Below are positions 7,529-16,125 of a stretch of 55,598 nucleotides of DNA, piece by piece. How positions within the stretch are numbered: position 1 is the stretch's first letter; each line of letters opens with the position of its first letter. The position numbers and the translations under genes were made by a program. The notes under the pieces were generated by a model that searched no databases, was not told the DNA's origin, and was given only the letters and a program-made list of their open reading frames with translations. The DNA comes from Rhodobacter aestuarii (GTDB lineage Bacteria; Pseudomonadota; Alphaproteobacteria; Rhodobacterales; Rhodobacteraceae): contig NZ_FTOG01000016.1 of the NCBI RefSeq assembly GCF_900156655.1, positions 1 through 55,598 of the forward strand. The letters run 5' to 3'.

Positions 7529-8200
7529 ATGAAACGCCCGATCCTCGCCCTTGCTTTGATCCTGTCGCTTGGCCAGCCGGTGCTGGCAAAAGAGGGGGTA
7601 GCAATCCCCGCCCCCACCGCCAGCATTGCGGAAGCTGGGCCGCAAACCGCCGTGTTCGCAGGTGGATGCTTTTGGGGTGTGCAGGGAGTGTTCCAACACA
7701 CCAAGGGGGTGATTTCCGCGACCTCAGGTTATGCGGGCGGGGCGGCGGGCACGGCCAATTACAAACAGGTAAGCCGGGGCACCACCGCCCATGCCGAGGC
7801 GGTGCAGGTGGTCTATGACCCCGCGCAGGTCAGCTATGGCGATTTGTTGCAAATCTTCTTTTCCGTTGCCCATGACCCAACGCAGTTGAACCGCCAAGGG
7901 CCGGATTGGGGCACGCAATATCGCTCTGCCCTGTTCCCGATGACCGAGGAACAAGAGCAACTGGCAAAAGACTATATCGGCCAGCTCAATCGCGCCCGCG
8001 TTTATGACGCGGCGATTGTGACCAAGCTCGAAGGTGCGCAGCCGTTTTACCCGGCGGAGGATTATCATCAAAACTTCCTCGCCCGAAACCCGATGCATCC
8101 TTACATCGTGCAAGAAGACCTACCCAAGATTGAGGCACTCAAACGTCTGTTCCCGCAAGAGTTTCAGGCCACGCCCGTGCTTTTGGATCTGACCAACTAA
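7529..8200 (+). CDS. msrA: Peptide-methionine (S)-S-oxide reductase, exported
   Basis: 223 residues, ATG at 7529 with an AAAGGAG site that overlaps the end of the upstream gene. A Sec-type leader (MKRPILALALILSLG, cut after VLA) predicts periplasmic export. 'AGGCFWGVQGVF' holds the catalytic Cys of the MsrA family, followed by 'SGYAGG', 'HAEAVQVVYDP' and 'EDYHQNFL'. The enzyme reduces methionine-S-sulfoxide. Its position 11 bp after the DipZ-like gene suggests the three genes are co-transcribed. Only one Cys is obvious, which would make resolution dependent on an outside thiol such as the thioredoxin domain next door. Confidence 0.92.
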   Translation: MKRPILALALILSLGQPVLAKEGVAIPAPTASIAEAGPQTAVFAGGCFWGVQGVFQHTKGVISATSGYAGGAAGTANYKQVSRGTTAHAEAVQVVYDPAQVSYGDLLQIFFSVAHDPTQLNRQGPDWGTQYRSALFPMTEEQEQLAKDYIGQLNRARVYDAAIVTKLEGAQPFYPAEDYHQNFLARNPMHPYIVQEDLPKIEALKRLFPQEFQATPVLLDLTN

Positions 8201-8224
8201 GCGGGTTCGAATTGCGTGGCGGGT

Positions 8225-8238
8225 TTGACTATGGTCAA
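8225..8238. promoter_or_regulatory. Candidate Crp/Fnr-family operator upstream of P450 gene 1
   Basis: TTGAC-TATG-GTCAA is a perfect 5-4-5 dyad, one substitution per half from the FNR consensus TTGAT-N4-ATCAA. It lies 56 bp upstream of the P450 start codon. A comparable dyad sits at nearly the same distance upstream of the second P450 gene, and a Crp/Fnr regulator gene is beside that one. Binding is inferred. Confidence 0.5.
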
Positions 8239-8293
8239 CCTCGTTCCTGTCGGTTCATGCGAGTAAGGGCCGAAAGACAGACCGAGAGGACCG

Positions 8294-9760
8294 ATGGAAC
8301 CCGCTGCCAAGACCGATGCTGCCCAATGCCCCTTCGCGCACCGCCGCCCGGTCAAGCCGCCGCCACGCCCCGAAAAAGTGGGTGTCCGTGATTTCTTCCG
8401 GTTGGTGCGGCAAGACATTCTGGCGGTGCAACCAAAGCGGCTGTTTCATGCGTGGATGGCAGAGTTCCGCTCGCCCTTCTTCACCTCTTATCTGTGCAAT
8501 GATCCCGACCTTGTGGATTTGGTGCTGACCCGGCGGCCCAATGATTTTCCCAAATCTTTGCGGTTGTTTGAGGGGCTGACACCGCTTTTGGGGCATTCGA
8601 TCTTCATCACCAATGGGCCGGAATGGGAACGCCAGCGCCGGATCATTGACCCCGCTTTTGATGGGGGTCGCACCAAAGAAGTGCTGCCCGCAATGTGGGA
8701 TGCGGCGGTGTCTTGCGTGGAGCGGCTGCGCCCGCTGGCCGACGGTCGCCCGGTCGATGTGGAAGGCCAAGCAAGCCATGTGGCTTTGGACGTGATCTTC
8801 CGCACCATGTTCTCGATCCCGGTGGAACATGCCACCGCGAATGCGGTCTTTGATGCCTTCCGCGCGCACCAAGCCTCGCGCCCGATGGTGAACACGGGCA
8901 CCCTGTTCAGCCTGCCGCGCTGGTTGCCGAAACTGCGCTTTGGCGCGACCAACCGCACCGCCAAGCAAATCCGGGGTTTCATTTCGAGCCTTGTCGAGAC
9001 GCGAGCGGCAGAAATTGCGGCAGGCACCGCGCCCGATGATTTGGCGACGCGGATCATGACCACGCCCGACCCGGAAGATGGCAAATGCTTCACGCCGGGT
9101 GAGATGGTGGATCAGGTTGGGATCTTCTTGCTGGCAGGCCATGAAACGGGGGCGGCGGCGCTTGCTTGGTCGCTTTACCTGATGGCGCTTTATCCTGAAT
9201 GGCAGGAGCAACTTGCCGCCGAGGCGCAAGAGGTGATCGACCCTGAAAAGATCTATGCCTCTTCCGTCTCGCGCCTGAAGCTAAGCCGCGCGGTATTCCG
9301 GGAATCGATGCGGCTTTACCCGCCGGTGCCGATGTATCTGCGCGAAACCGTACAGGAAGAAGAATTCCGGGGCCGCAAGGTGGAGAAAGGCTCGCTTGTC
9401 GTGGTCAGCCCGTGGCACCTGCACCGCCATGAACGGATTTGGAAGAACCCGGATGATTTCGACCCAACCCGGTGGGACACGCCCGAGGGGCGCGAAAGCT
9501 CGCGGCTGTCTTACATCCCGTTCTCGGCGGGGCCGCGGGTCTGCCCCGGCGCGGGCTTTGCAATGGCGGAAGGCCCGCTGCTGCTGGGTATGATCTTGCG
9601 CAACTACAAGGTGCATATGATCGAGGGGCGCGAGCCGATGCCGGTCGCGCAGCTGACCGTGCGGGGCCGCGATGGGATATGGCTGGGCCTCACCCTGCGG
9701 GAAGCCCCCAAGGTTGCCGAAAAGACAACCGAAAAAGCCCCGATGGCTGAGCCGGTTTAA
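8294..9760 (+). CDS. Cytochrome P450 (paralogue 1)
   Basis: 488 residues, ATG at 8294 after GAGAGGACC. Class features are all present: the I-helix 'AGHETGAAALAW' (O2 activation), K-helix ExxR in 'ESMRLYPPVP', the PERF-like 'DDFDPTRW', and the heme loop 'FSAGPRVCPGAGF' with the thiolate Cys at about 417. No membrane anchor is seen, so it should be soluble. The substrate cannot be told from sequence. It is closely similar along its whole length to the P450 at 19838-21235, including the same 'AAGTAPDDLAT' and 'IMTTPDP' strings, so the pair arose by duplication. No ferredoxin or ferredoxin reductase gene adjoins. The C-terminal 25 residues (Lys/Thr/Glu/Pro) are unique to this copy. Confidence 0.9.
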   Translation: MEPAAKTDAAQCPFAHRRPVKPPPRPEKVGVRDFFRLVRQDILAVQPKRLFHAWMAEFRSPFFTSYLCNDPDLVDLVLTRRPNDFPKSLRLFEGLTPLLGHSIFITNGPEWERQRRIIDPAFDGGRTKEVLPAMWDAAVSCVERLRPLADGRPVDVEGQASHVALDVIFRTMFSIPVEHATANAVFDAFRAHQASRPMVNTGTLFSLPRWLPKLRFGATNRTAKQIRGFISSLVETRAAEIAAGTAPDDLATRIMTTPDPEDGKCFTPGEMVDQVGIFLLAGHETGAAALAWSLYLMALYPEWQEQLAAEAQEVIDPEKIYASSVSRLKLSRAVFRESMRLYPPVPMYLRETVQEEEFRGRKVEKGSLVVVSPWHLHRHERIWKNPDDFDPTRWDTPEGRESSRLSYIPFSAGPRVCPGAGFAMAEGPLLLGMILRNYKVHMIEGREPMPVAQLTVRGRDGIWLGLTLREAPKVAEKTTEKAPMAEPV

Positions 9761-9770
9761 CCCGGCTCAG
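9747..9770. terminator. Hairpin shared by the convergent P450 and chemotaxis transcripts
   Basis: CTGAGCCGG at 9747-9755 pairs with CCGGCTCAG at 9762-9770. The stem-loop contains the stop codons of both convergent genes. No T-run follows, so it may act as a weak bidirectional terminator or protect mRNA ends. Confidence 0.45.
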
Positions 9771-11530
9771 ATCGCCTCATCGAAGAAGAGGAAATCGTCA
9801 TCCGACCCGGAACTGGGGGGCGGGCTGTCGAAATCATCGAACAAGGTCACCTCATCATCGCTGGTGCCCGTCGGCGTGCCGATGATCGTTTCCGGATCGA
9901 CCCCGATCGTGCCGAGCCAAGTATCAAGCACATTGCGTTCGATTTCGATCGACAGAATATCACGCAGATGCGCGATCAGCGCGACCTCGTCTTTGGTCAG
10001 GATAAACTTGCGGGTGCGCGGCTCACGCGAAATAGCCATCGCCACCTCATCCACCAATTGGCGCAATTCTTTTTGATGGTCTTCCATCGCCTTCACGCCC
10101 GCAGCAATGCCGCCCGATAGCTGCGATTGGTTTGCATTGATCGCATCTCGCGCATCCGCCAAGGCGGAGCGCAGCTTTTCAAGCCCCTGCGTGACTTCCA
10201 ATTCCAGCCCGCCACGGATTTTCTGCGTTTCTTGTGCTTGCTGATCCAGCATCTCGGCCACGGTGCTTGCCGATTTGCGCATCGCATCCAGATCACGATG
10301 CATATGCACAACGCAGGTGCTGCTTTGCTCGACAAGATCACGCAATTGATGCGCGATCACTTTGAGCGGCAAGCCATCCTGCCCAAGGCTTGAACAGGCG
10401 ATCACCGCATTGATGCCAATCAGGTTCATGCGCGCCTCAAGCGCGCCGATTTCCTGCACCAAGCCTTGAACCCGCTCGACGCCAGCGCTGAGTCGCAAAG
10501 CGTCATCGCCAAGGTCTTGTTGCAGGGCCGAAACATCGGCCAGAACGGTCTCGATCTGGGTGAAAGATCGCAAAAGCTCCACCACCCCGGTTCGCCCGGG
10601 GCTGAACAGATCATCGACTTCCGCCAAGAAAGTGGTGGTTTGGTTGGTGGCGAGCCGTAGCTGGCGTTCCAGCAAGGAAACCTGCGGTGCGTGGCGCTCG
10701 GTCGCGTCAAACATCTGCCGTTGCACCAGCGCCAAAAGCGCCGCTTGCAAGCCAAGCCCCGGCGCGCGGTCACAGACCGCCTCAAACATTTCTTCGATAT
10801 GCTCAAGCCGCTGCCGCATCGCATCGCCCGATTGCAGCGCAAAAACGGATTTGGACACGGCATCGCGGATCGTCAGCGCCCCGCGCGACAGCTTGCCGCC
10901 CTGTGTGGTCAGTGCGCCGATATGGTCTTCCAACTGACCAAGCCCGGTGAAGATGTCGCCCAGCACCACGGCGGCACGTTCGTCCAATTGCCGCCCCAAA
11001 TCGGCGGAACGGCCGCGGGCCACCTCGACCGCCTCATCCAGATGCGCCAGGGCATCGTTGATTTCCACCAACTTGCCAAAGGCTTGTTGCACCAATTCGG
11101 CGGCATCGCGGGTAAAGACTGTCATCGAGTCTTTCACATCGACCATCGGCGCCACGGTCACGCGCGCATTCAACGCGACAATGTTCATGGTGCGGATCGT
11201 GCGCGACAATTGCGCCACGGCCGAATGCATGGTGCGCGCTGTTTCCAGCGTGTTCGAAAGCGGCGTGCGCGCCTCCTGTACGCTTGCCAAAAGCGCATGC
11301 AGCATCGTTTCAAAGCGGCGGATCGTGGCGGCCAGCCCCTGCACTTCGCCCGCAGAGGCAAGCTCAGAAATAGCACCGATGGGCCGTTCCACGGTTTCAA
11401 AACGGTCACAGACCGACATGAGTGCGCTGCCAGTGGTCAAAAAATGCGCCTCGGTGCGTTCGCGCACCTCACGCACCTTTTCACGCCCGGTTTCGGCGGT
11501 CCGGCAGAGGGAGGATTTGGCTGAGGTCAT
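9767..11530 (-). CDS. Soluble, degenerate MCP-like coiled-coil protein
   Basis: 587 residues with no membrane segment. It is almost wholly helical with long heptad regions. Two stretches, 'MNIVALNARVTVAPM' near residue 115 and 'MNLIGINAVIACSSL' near 355, resemble the hairpin tip of methyl-accepting chemotaxis proteins ('NLLALNAAIEAARAG') but have lost most invariant residues. The C-terminus (about 545-587) is very acidic with Pro/Ser and ends DDDFLFFDEAI. It is the last gene of the che operon and its start overlaps the cheB stop (ATGA). It may be a cytosolic component of the array, an adaptor, or a receptor for an internal signal. No sensory domain was recognised, and confident assignment is not possible. 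Confidence 0.6.
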   Translation of the reverse strand: MTSAKSSLCRTAETGREKVREVRERTEAHFLTTGSALMSVCDRFETVERPIGAISELASAGEVQGLAATIRRFETMLHALLASVQEARTPLSNTLETARTMHSAVAQLSRTIRTMNIVALNARVTVAPMVDVKDSMTVFTRDAAELVQQAFGKLVEINDALAHLDEAVEVARGRSADLGRQLDERAAVVLGDIFTGLGQLEDHIGALTTQGGKLSRGALTIRDAVSKSVFALQSGDAMRQRLEHIEEMFEAVCDRAPGLGLQAALLALVQRQMFDATERHAPQVSLLERQLRLATNQTTTFLAEVDDLFSPGRTGVVELLRSFTQIETVLADVSALQQDLGDDALRLSAGVERVQGLVQEIGALEARMNLIGINAVIACSSLGQDGLPLKVIAHQLRDLVEQSSTCVVHMHRDLDAMRKSASTVAEMLDQQAQETQKIRGGLELEVTQGLEKLRSALADARDAINANQSQLSGGIAAGVKAMEDHQKELRQLVDEVAMAISREPRTRKFILTKDEVALIAHLRDILSIEIERNVLDTWLGTIGVDPETIIGTPTGTSDDEVTLFDDFDSPPPSSGSDDDFLFFDEAI

Positions 11531-12630
11531 GCGGCTCCATCCCGGTGTTTCGGGCGCGTGGCCCCCGTGAAGCTGGTGATTTGGTTCGGGATCGCGTGAA
11601 GCGGCAACTCACGCTCTGCCCCGCCCATTTCGACGGCCTCGCGCGGCATGCCGTAGACGACGCAGGTTGCTTCATCTTGGGCAATCGTGCGGGCACCGTT
11701 TTGGTACATCTCCAGCATCCCCGCAGCGCCATCCGAGCCCATGCCGGTGAGGATGATCCCGAGCGCATTGGCCCCCGCTTGCTGCGCGGTGGAGCGGAAC
11801 AGCACGTCGACCGAAGGACGGTGGCGGGTGACATAAGGCCCATCCAGAAGGCTCACCTGATAACCGCGCCCGACGCGCCGCAACACCATATGGCGGTTGC
11901 CCGGTGCGATCAGTGCCAGCCCGGGGGCGACGGTATCGCCCGTTTCAGCTTCCTTCACGGTGATTTGGCACAGCCCATCAAGGCGGCGCGCAAAGGCCCC
12001 GGTAAAGGCTTCGGGCATATGCTGCACAATCACGATACCCGGCGCATCCGCTGGCAAGGCGGTCAGCACCTCGCGCAAAGCCTCGGTGCCACCGGTCGAG
12101 GCACCAATCGCGATGAGCGGGGCGGTTTGCGGCACAGCCACCGGTTCACGATAGGGCAAGATCACATCGGCGGTGAATTTCTCTCCGGGGCTTAGCGCAT
12201 CGGGGCGCATCTTGCGGCCCTTGCGCGCGGCCACAGCGGCGCGCAAGGCATCGCCCAGACGGATCGCGGCTTCGCGCCGCGCCTCGGGGCTGTCAAAGCG
12301 CGGCTTTGCCAGAACCTCGGCGGCACCGCTTTCAAGCGCCTTGATCATCGCCTGCGAGCCGCTTTCGGTATGGCTCGAGCAGACGACGACCGGCAGCGGA
12401 CGCTGCGACATGATTTTGCGCAGGAAGGTCAGCCCATCCATTTTCGGCAATTCAAGATCCAGCAGCATCACGTCAGGCAGCGTGTCGCGCATCATTTTCG
12501 CGGCTTCATAAGGGTCGGCGGCCGCGCCCATCAGGCTCAGCCCCGGATCTTCGCGCACGATCGAGGCGAAGGCCGAACGGATCGCGGCGGAATCATCAAC
12601 AATCAGAACATTTAACGGCGCTGCGCTCAT
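11527..12630 (-). CDS. cheB: Chemotaxis methylesterase/glutamine deamidase
   Basis: 367 residues. The N-terminal receiver domain (1-120) has the acidic pair DD12-13 and phosphoacceptor Asp58 in 'MLLDLELPKMDG'. After a linker, the catalytic domain carries the Ser-His-Asp set in 'IGASTGGTEAL', 'VIVQHMPEAF' and 'GMGSDGAAGM'. CheB removes methyl groups from receptor glutamates when phosphorylated by CheA. It lies directly after cheR (3 bp gap) and its stop overlaps the following MCP-like gene. Confidence 0.95.
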   Translation of the reverse strand: MSAAPLNVLIVDDSAAIRSAFASIVREDPGLSLMGAAADPYEAAKMMRDTLPDVMLLDLELPKMDGLTFLRKIMSQRPLPVVVCSSHTESGSQAMIKALESGAAEVLAKPRFDSPEARREAAIRLGDALRAAVAARKGRKMRPDALSPGEKFTADVILPYREPVAVPQTAPLIAIGASTGGTEALREVLTALPADAPGIVIVQHMPEAFTGAFARRLDGLCQITVKEAETGDTVAPGLALIAPGNRHMVLRRVGRGYQVSLLDGPYVTRHRPSVDVLFRSTAQQAGANALGIILTGMGSDGAAGMLEMYQNGARTIAQDEATCVVYGMPREAVEMGGAERELPLHAIPNQITSFTGATRPKHRDGAA

Positions 12631-12633
12631 GGG

Positions 12634-13467
12634 TCAGATCCTGTTGTAAACGGCGGGTGCAATCTGTTCGAGCGCGGGATGGCGCACGACCATCGATTCC
12701 GAATGGCCAACGAACAGGCTGCCGGTTGGGGCAAGATGGTGGACAAGCCGATCAATCAACGCGGCCTGATCTTCCGGCGTGAAATAGATCAGGACGTTGC
12801 GCAGAAAGATCACATCGACATCGCGGTCGATCGGAAAGCTCTGATCCATCAGATTGAGCCGGGTAAAGTTCACACGGGCCCGCAATTCGGGCACAACCCG
12901 AAAGGCTTTTGCATAGTTGCCCGTGCCTTGCAGGAAATAGCGATTACGCTCGGCCGGTGTGAGCGGGCGAAGCTGGTCTTCGGGATAGATCGCGAGGCGC
13001 GCGGTCTCAAGCACCCGGTTGTTGATATCCGTGCCAAGGATCACCCAATCAAAGGGCGACACCCGCGCCTGTTCGGCGAGCACCATCGCCAGCGTATAGG
13101 CCTCTGCCCCGGTGGACGCTGCGGCACTCCACGCTTTGAAGCGGTTGCGCCCGGTTTCGCGGAAACGCGGAATGCAGACCTCTTGCAAGATATCGAAATG
13201 CTCGGATTCACGAAAGAAATCCGTCTTGTTGGTCGTCACCGCATCAAAGATGTGGTGACGTTCCGAGTCGAAGGATTTCGTTTCATAAAGCCACGTCAGG
13301 TAGCCGTCGAAATCCTTCAGACCAAGCGCAACGATGCGTTTGTGAAACCGCCCGGAGATCATAACCCGTTTTGCCGACGACAGGTTCACACCGATCTCGT
13401 CGCGAATAAAATCGGTGAACTGCGTGAACAGGTCAGGGCCTTGGTTTCGGGCGGTGTTGGGCATCAT
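12634..13467 (-). CDS. cheR: Chemotaxis protein methyltransferase
   Basis: 277 residues. The CheR N-terminal helical domain (about 10-65) is followed by an SAM-dependent fold with 'AWSAAASTGAEAYTLAM' (the family's GCSTGEEPYS-like SAM loop, here changed to AASTGAEAYT), 'ILGTDINNRVLE' and 'DVIFLRNVLIYF'. It methylates receptor glutamates using S-adenosylmethionine. Two tandem ATGs at 13462-13467 overlap the cheW stop, so the start is 13467 or 13464. Confidence 0.94.
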   Translation of the reverse strand: MMPNTARNQGPDLFTQFTDFIRDEIGVNLSSAKRVMISGRFHKRIVALGLKDFDGYLTWLYETKSFDSERHHIFDAVTTNKTDFFRESEHFDILQEVCIPRFRETGRNRFKAWSAAASTGAEAYTLAMVLAEQARVSPFDWVILGTDINNRVLETARLAIYPEDQLRPLTPAERNRYFLQGTGNYAKAFRVVPELRARVNFTRLNLMDQSFPIDRDVDVIFLRNVLIYFTPEDQAALIDRLVHHLAPTGSLFVGHSESMVVRHPALEQIAPAVYNRI

Positions 13468-13937
13468 GCAGCCTTTGCGCCTTGGGCCTGATCTAGGGTT
13501 TCGGCATCGAACATGCCGTCCAGATCAAGCATTGCCACCAGTTTTCCATCCCGTCGGCCGAGCCCGGCCACGAAGCGGCTGACACCGTCGGCCATGCCGG
13601 TTTCGGGCAGCGGGTCTTGCTTCGGGCCATCAAGTTCGGTCACTTCGAGCACGCGTTCGGTCTTGAGCGCGATCCCAAGAGGGCCCCGCGGCGTATCGAG
13701 CCGCAAGACCACCAGCCGGGTGGCCGCATCATCGGGCTTGGGCGCAAGGCCCAAGAGCAGCCGCAGGTCAACCACGGCCACCCCGGTGCCGCGCACATCG
13801 ATCACACCCAGAAGATGGGTGGGCCAATGCGGCACCTTGAGGAAAGGCGCCAGATCGAGGATCTCTTGGACCCGCGCAACAGGCAGGGCAAAGAGATCAC
13901 TGTCGATCTGTAGCGTGAGGACCTGAGGACCAATCAT
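13464..13937 (-). CDS. cheW: CheW-like coupling protein (second copy)
   Basis: 157 residues forming a single CheW domain: 'LQIDSDLFALPVARVQEILD', then 'GVIDVRGTGVAVVDLRLLLG' and 'DGKLVAMLDLDGMF'. CheW-type proteins connect receptors with CheA in signalling arrays. This copy differs clearly from the other CheW at 15643-16125 (for example 'RGTGVAVVD' against 'RGAVVPLAD'), so they may serve different receptors, possibly the MCP encoded just upstream. Overlaps of 4 bp occur at both ends. Confidence 0.9.
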   Translation of the reverse strand: MIGPQVLTLQIDSDLFALPVARVQEILDLAPFLKVPHWPTHLLGVIDVRGTGVAVVDLRLLLGLAPKPDDAATRLVVLRLDTPRGPLGIALKTERVLEVTELDGPKQDPLPETGMADGVSRFVAGLGRRDGKLVAMLDLDGMFDAETLDQAQGAKAA

Positions 13938-15646
13938 GCCACGCGGCCCCGCTTCGCCCCACCAGAGCTGAGGAAGCTGGCGTCGAGATCGTCTTCCGAA
14001 CTATCAAGCTGGAAGTCGAAGCCACCGCCGTTCGATTGCGCAGCCGGTTTCGGCGCAGACCGGACCGGGGCCGGGGCTTTGCGCGCGGGCGCGGCTTTGC
14101 TGGGGGTGCGGCGCGAGCCGGTTTCGCTGTCGCTCAGGCGGAAGAAGCCAATCGCCGCTTGCAGTTGGTCGGCCTGACCCGAAAGCTCTTCGGCAGTGGA
14201 CGACATTTGCTCGGCGGCCGAGGTGTTTTGCTGGGTCACCTGATCCAGCTGCTGGATCGCGGTATTGACCTGCGAGGCACCGGCGGCTTGTTCGCTTGAG
14301 GCACGCGAGATGTTCTCGACCAGTTTCGAGGTGCGCTCGATATCGGGCACGAGGCCGGCCAGCATATCGCCCGCTTCTTGCGCCGCACGCACGGTGTTGC
14401 TCGACAGCGAGGAGATTTCGCCAGCCGCCGCTTGCGAACGTTCGGCAAGCTTACGCACTTCCGAGGCAACAACCGCGAAACCACGGCCATGTTCGCCAGC
14501 ACGGGCCGCCTCGACCGCGGCGTTCAGCGCCAGAAGATCGGTTTGACGGGCGATTTCCTGCACCACCATGATCTTTTCGGCGATGGTTTGCATCGCATCG
14601 ACGGCACGGGTCACCGCGCTGCCCGACAGACGCGCATCTTCGGCAGATTTCCGCGCCATCGCCTCGGTTTCACCCGCGTTTTGGGCGTTTTGCTTGATCG
14701 AGGCGGCCATCTCTTCCATCGAAGAAGAGGCTTCTTCGGTCGCGGTCGCTTGTTCCGTGGCGCCGTGGTTGAGTTCTTGCGCCGTCGAAGACAGCTGCTC
14801 GGCCCCGGTGGCCACATCGCGCGAGGCGGTCGAGACATCGTTCACGATAACACGCAGACGCTCCACCATATCATTGAGCGCGATCGAGAGATCACCGATT
14901 TCGTCACGCGAGGTCACGTCCATGGTGTGGCGCAGATCGCCTTTCGCCACATCTTCGGCCAGACCGACGGCTGCACCAAGCGCTTTGCGCAGACGCGCGC
15001 CGAACATCAGCACCAGCGTCAACGCGAGCAAGATTGCCCCCAAGGCGACGCCGCCAATCAAAAGCGCGATCATGTCCGAACGGGCGAGGCCAACTTCGGT
15101 GAGCACATCTGCTTCATGCTGTTGAAAAGCTTCGAGCTTCTCCACCAATTCGGTGAAGGGTGCAACGGCTTCGAGATAGGCGCCAACAGCCTCATTCTGA
15201 CCTTCGCTGTTGCGAGCACGGGCAACGGCCTCAAGCCGGGAGAATGCGGCCTCTGCCGTCACTTTCGCGGCGACGGCTTCTTCAAGCATCACTTCTTCAT
15301 CGGCAGAATGCTCGGTCGAGAGATAGGCTTCCCATTCCTGCGCACTCGTTTGGCGCATCGTCGCCAGTTCTTCTTGCGCTTCGGTCCAGCTAATCTTGCC
15401 ATCGGCTGCGTGGCGCAACACACGGGGCGCCTCGACGACATAGGCGGCATCGACTTGGCGCAGGTGCATCAACGACATAACGCTGTTGTCATGCACCGAA
15501 TGCAGGGCTTTCGCCCCTTGGGTGTCCCCCCAGATCCCGATCGCGGCAATCCCCACCATGGCGGAGATGGTCACCATCTGGAGCAGGAACATTTTCGCGG
15601 CAACGCTTTGCAAGCGCCCGCGCGAGGTCTTGGTTTTGGCAGTCAT
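13934..15646 (-). CDS. Methyl-accepting chemotaxis protein
   Basis: 570 residues. Transmembrane segment 1 (about 14-34), a periplasmic four-helix-bundle sensor (about 35-188), segment 2 (about 190-215), a HAMP domain, and a signalling hairpin with tip 'RQTDLLALNAAVEAARAGEHGRGF'. The C-terminus has an Ala/Pro/Lys linker, an Asp/Ser-rich stretch and a basic end, with no NWETF-type pentapeptide. It detects a periplasmic ligand or stress and controls CheA. The ligand is unknown. It is translationally coupled to the cheW genes on both sides. Confidence 0.93.
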   Translation of the reverse strand: MTAKTKTSRGRLQSVAAKMFLLQMVTISAMVGIAAIGIWGDTQGAKALHSVHDNSVMSLMHLRQVDAAYVVEAPRVLRHAADGKISWTEAQEELATMRQTSAQEWEAYLSTEHSADEEVMLEEAVAAKVTAEAAFSRLEAVARARNSEGQNEAVGAYLEAVAPFTELVEKLEAFQQHEADVLTEVGLARSDMIALLIGGVALGAILLALTLVLMFGARLRKALGAAVGLAEDVAKGDLRHTMDVTSRDEIGDLSIALNDMVERLRVIVNDVSTASRDVATGAEQLSSTAQELNHGATEQATATEEASSSMEEMAASIKQNAQNAGETEAMARKSAEDARLSGSAVTRAVDAMQTIAEKIMVVQEIARQTDLLALNAAVEAARAGEHGRGFAVVASEVRKLAERSQAAAGEISSLSSNTVRAAQEAGDMLAGLVPDIERTSKLVENISRASSEQAAGASQVNTAIQQLDQVTQQNTSAAEQMSSTAEELSGQADQLQAAIGFFRLSDSETGSRRTPSKAAPARKAPAPVRSAPKPAAQSNGGGFDFQLDSSEDDLDASFLSSGGAKRGRVA

Positions 15647-16125
15647 CTATGGATGTCCTTCCTAGGTTCAGCGCTGCGGGCGCAGTGCGATTTGAAGATC
15701 GCCGGCAGGTCCGGCAAAATAACGAATTCCCCGTCGCGCTGGCCGATGCCGCGCACGATTTCTGTTGGCCAACGGCTGCCTACGGGCGGCGCGGCATCGA
15801 CGCTTTCAAGATCAAGAGCCGAGACATCGAGCACCTTGTCGGCCAAAATGGCGACGGTGGTAGCCCCGCCTTCCAGTTCGACATCCAGCACCACCATTCG
15901 GGTGTCATGCGTCGTTTCTTCGGCCTCCATGCCAAAGATCGCGCGCAGATCGGCGAGCGGCACCACGGCGCCGCGCACATTGATCAAGCCAGACACGAAA
16001 GACCCGGCATTTGGCACGCGCGTGACCGGCACGGGCTCAAGGATTTCATGCAGGTTCGAAGCGGCCACAGCGAGCATCTCTTTGCCCAAGCGCATCGTCA
16101 CCACGTCGATCTGATTGCCGTTCAT
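15643..16125 (-). CDS. cheW: CheW coupling protein (first copy)
   Basis: 160 residues. The ATG at 16125 overlaps the cheA stop; a longer in-frame extension to 16488 only shadows cheA and is not used. Core CheW pattern: 'RLGKEMLAVAASNLHEILEP', 'VSGLINVRGAVVPLADLRAIFG', 'AILADKVLDV' and a final 'GEFVILPDLPAIF'. It links receptor tips to CheA. The end overlaps the mcp start by 4 bp. Confidence 0.92.
   Translation of the reverse strand: MNGNQIDVVTMRLGKEMLAVAASNLHEILEPVPVTRVPNAGSFVSGLINVRGAVVPLADLRAIFGMEAEETTHDTRMVVLDVELEGGATTVAILADKVLDVSALDLESVDAAPPVGSRWPTEIVRGIGQRDGEFVILPDLPAIFKSHCARSAEPRKDIHR

Noticed and set aside
14378-16114. Open frame of 578 codons on the plus strand opposite mcp and cheW
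   Set aside because: It mirrors real genes with clear domains, and its translation is rich in His/Arg/Gly with no family features; such antisense frames are expected at this GC content.
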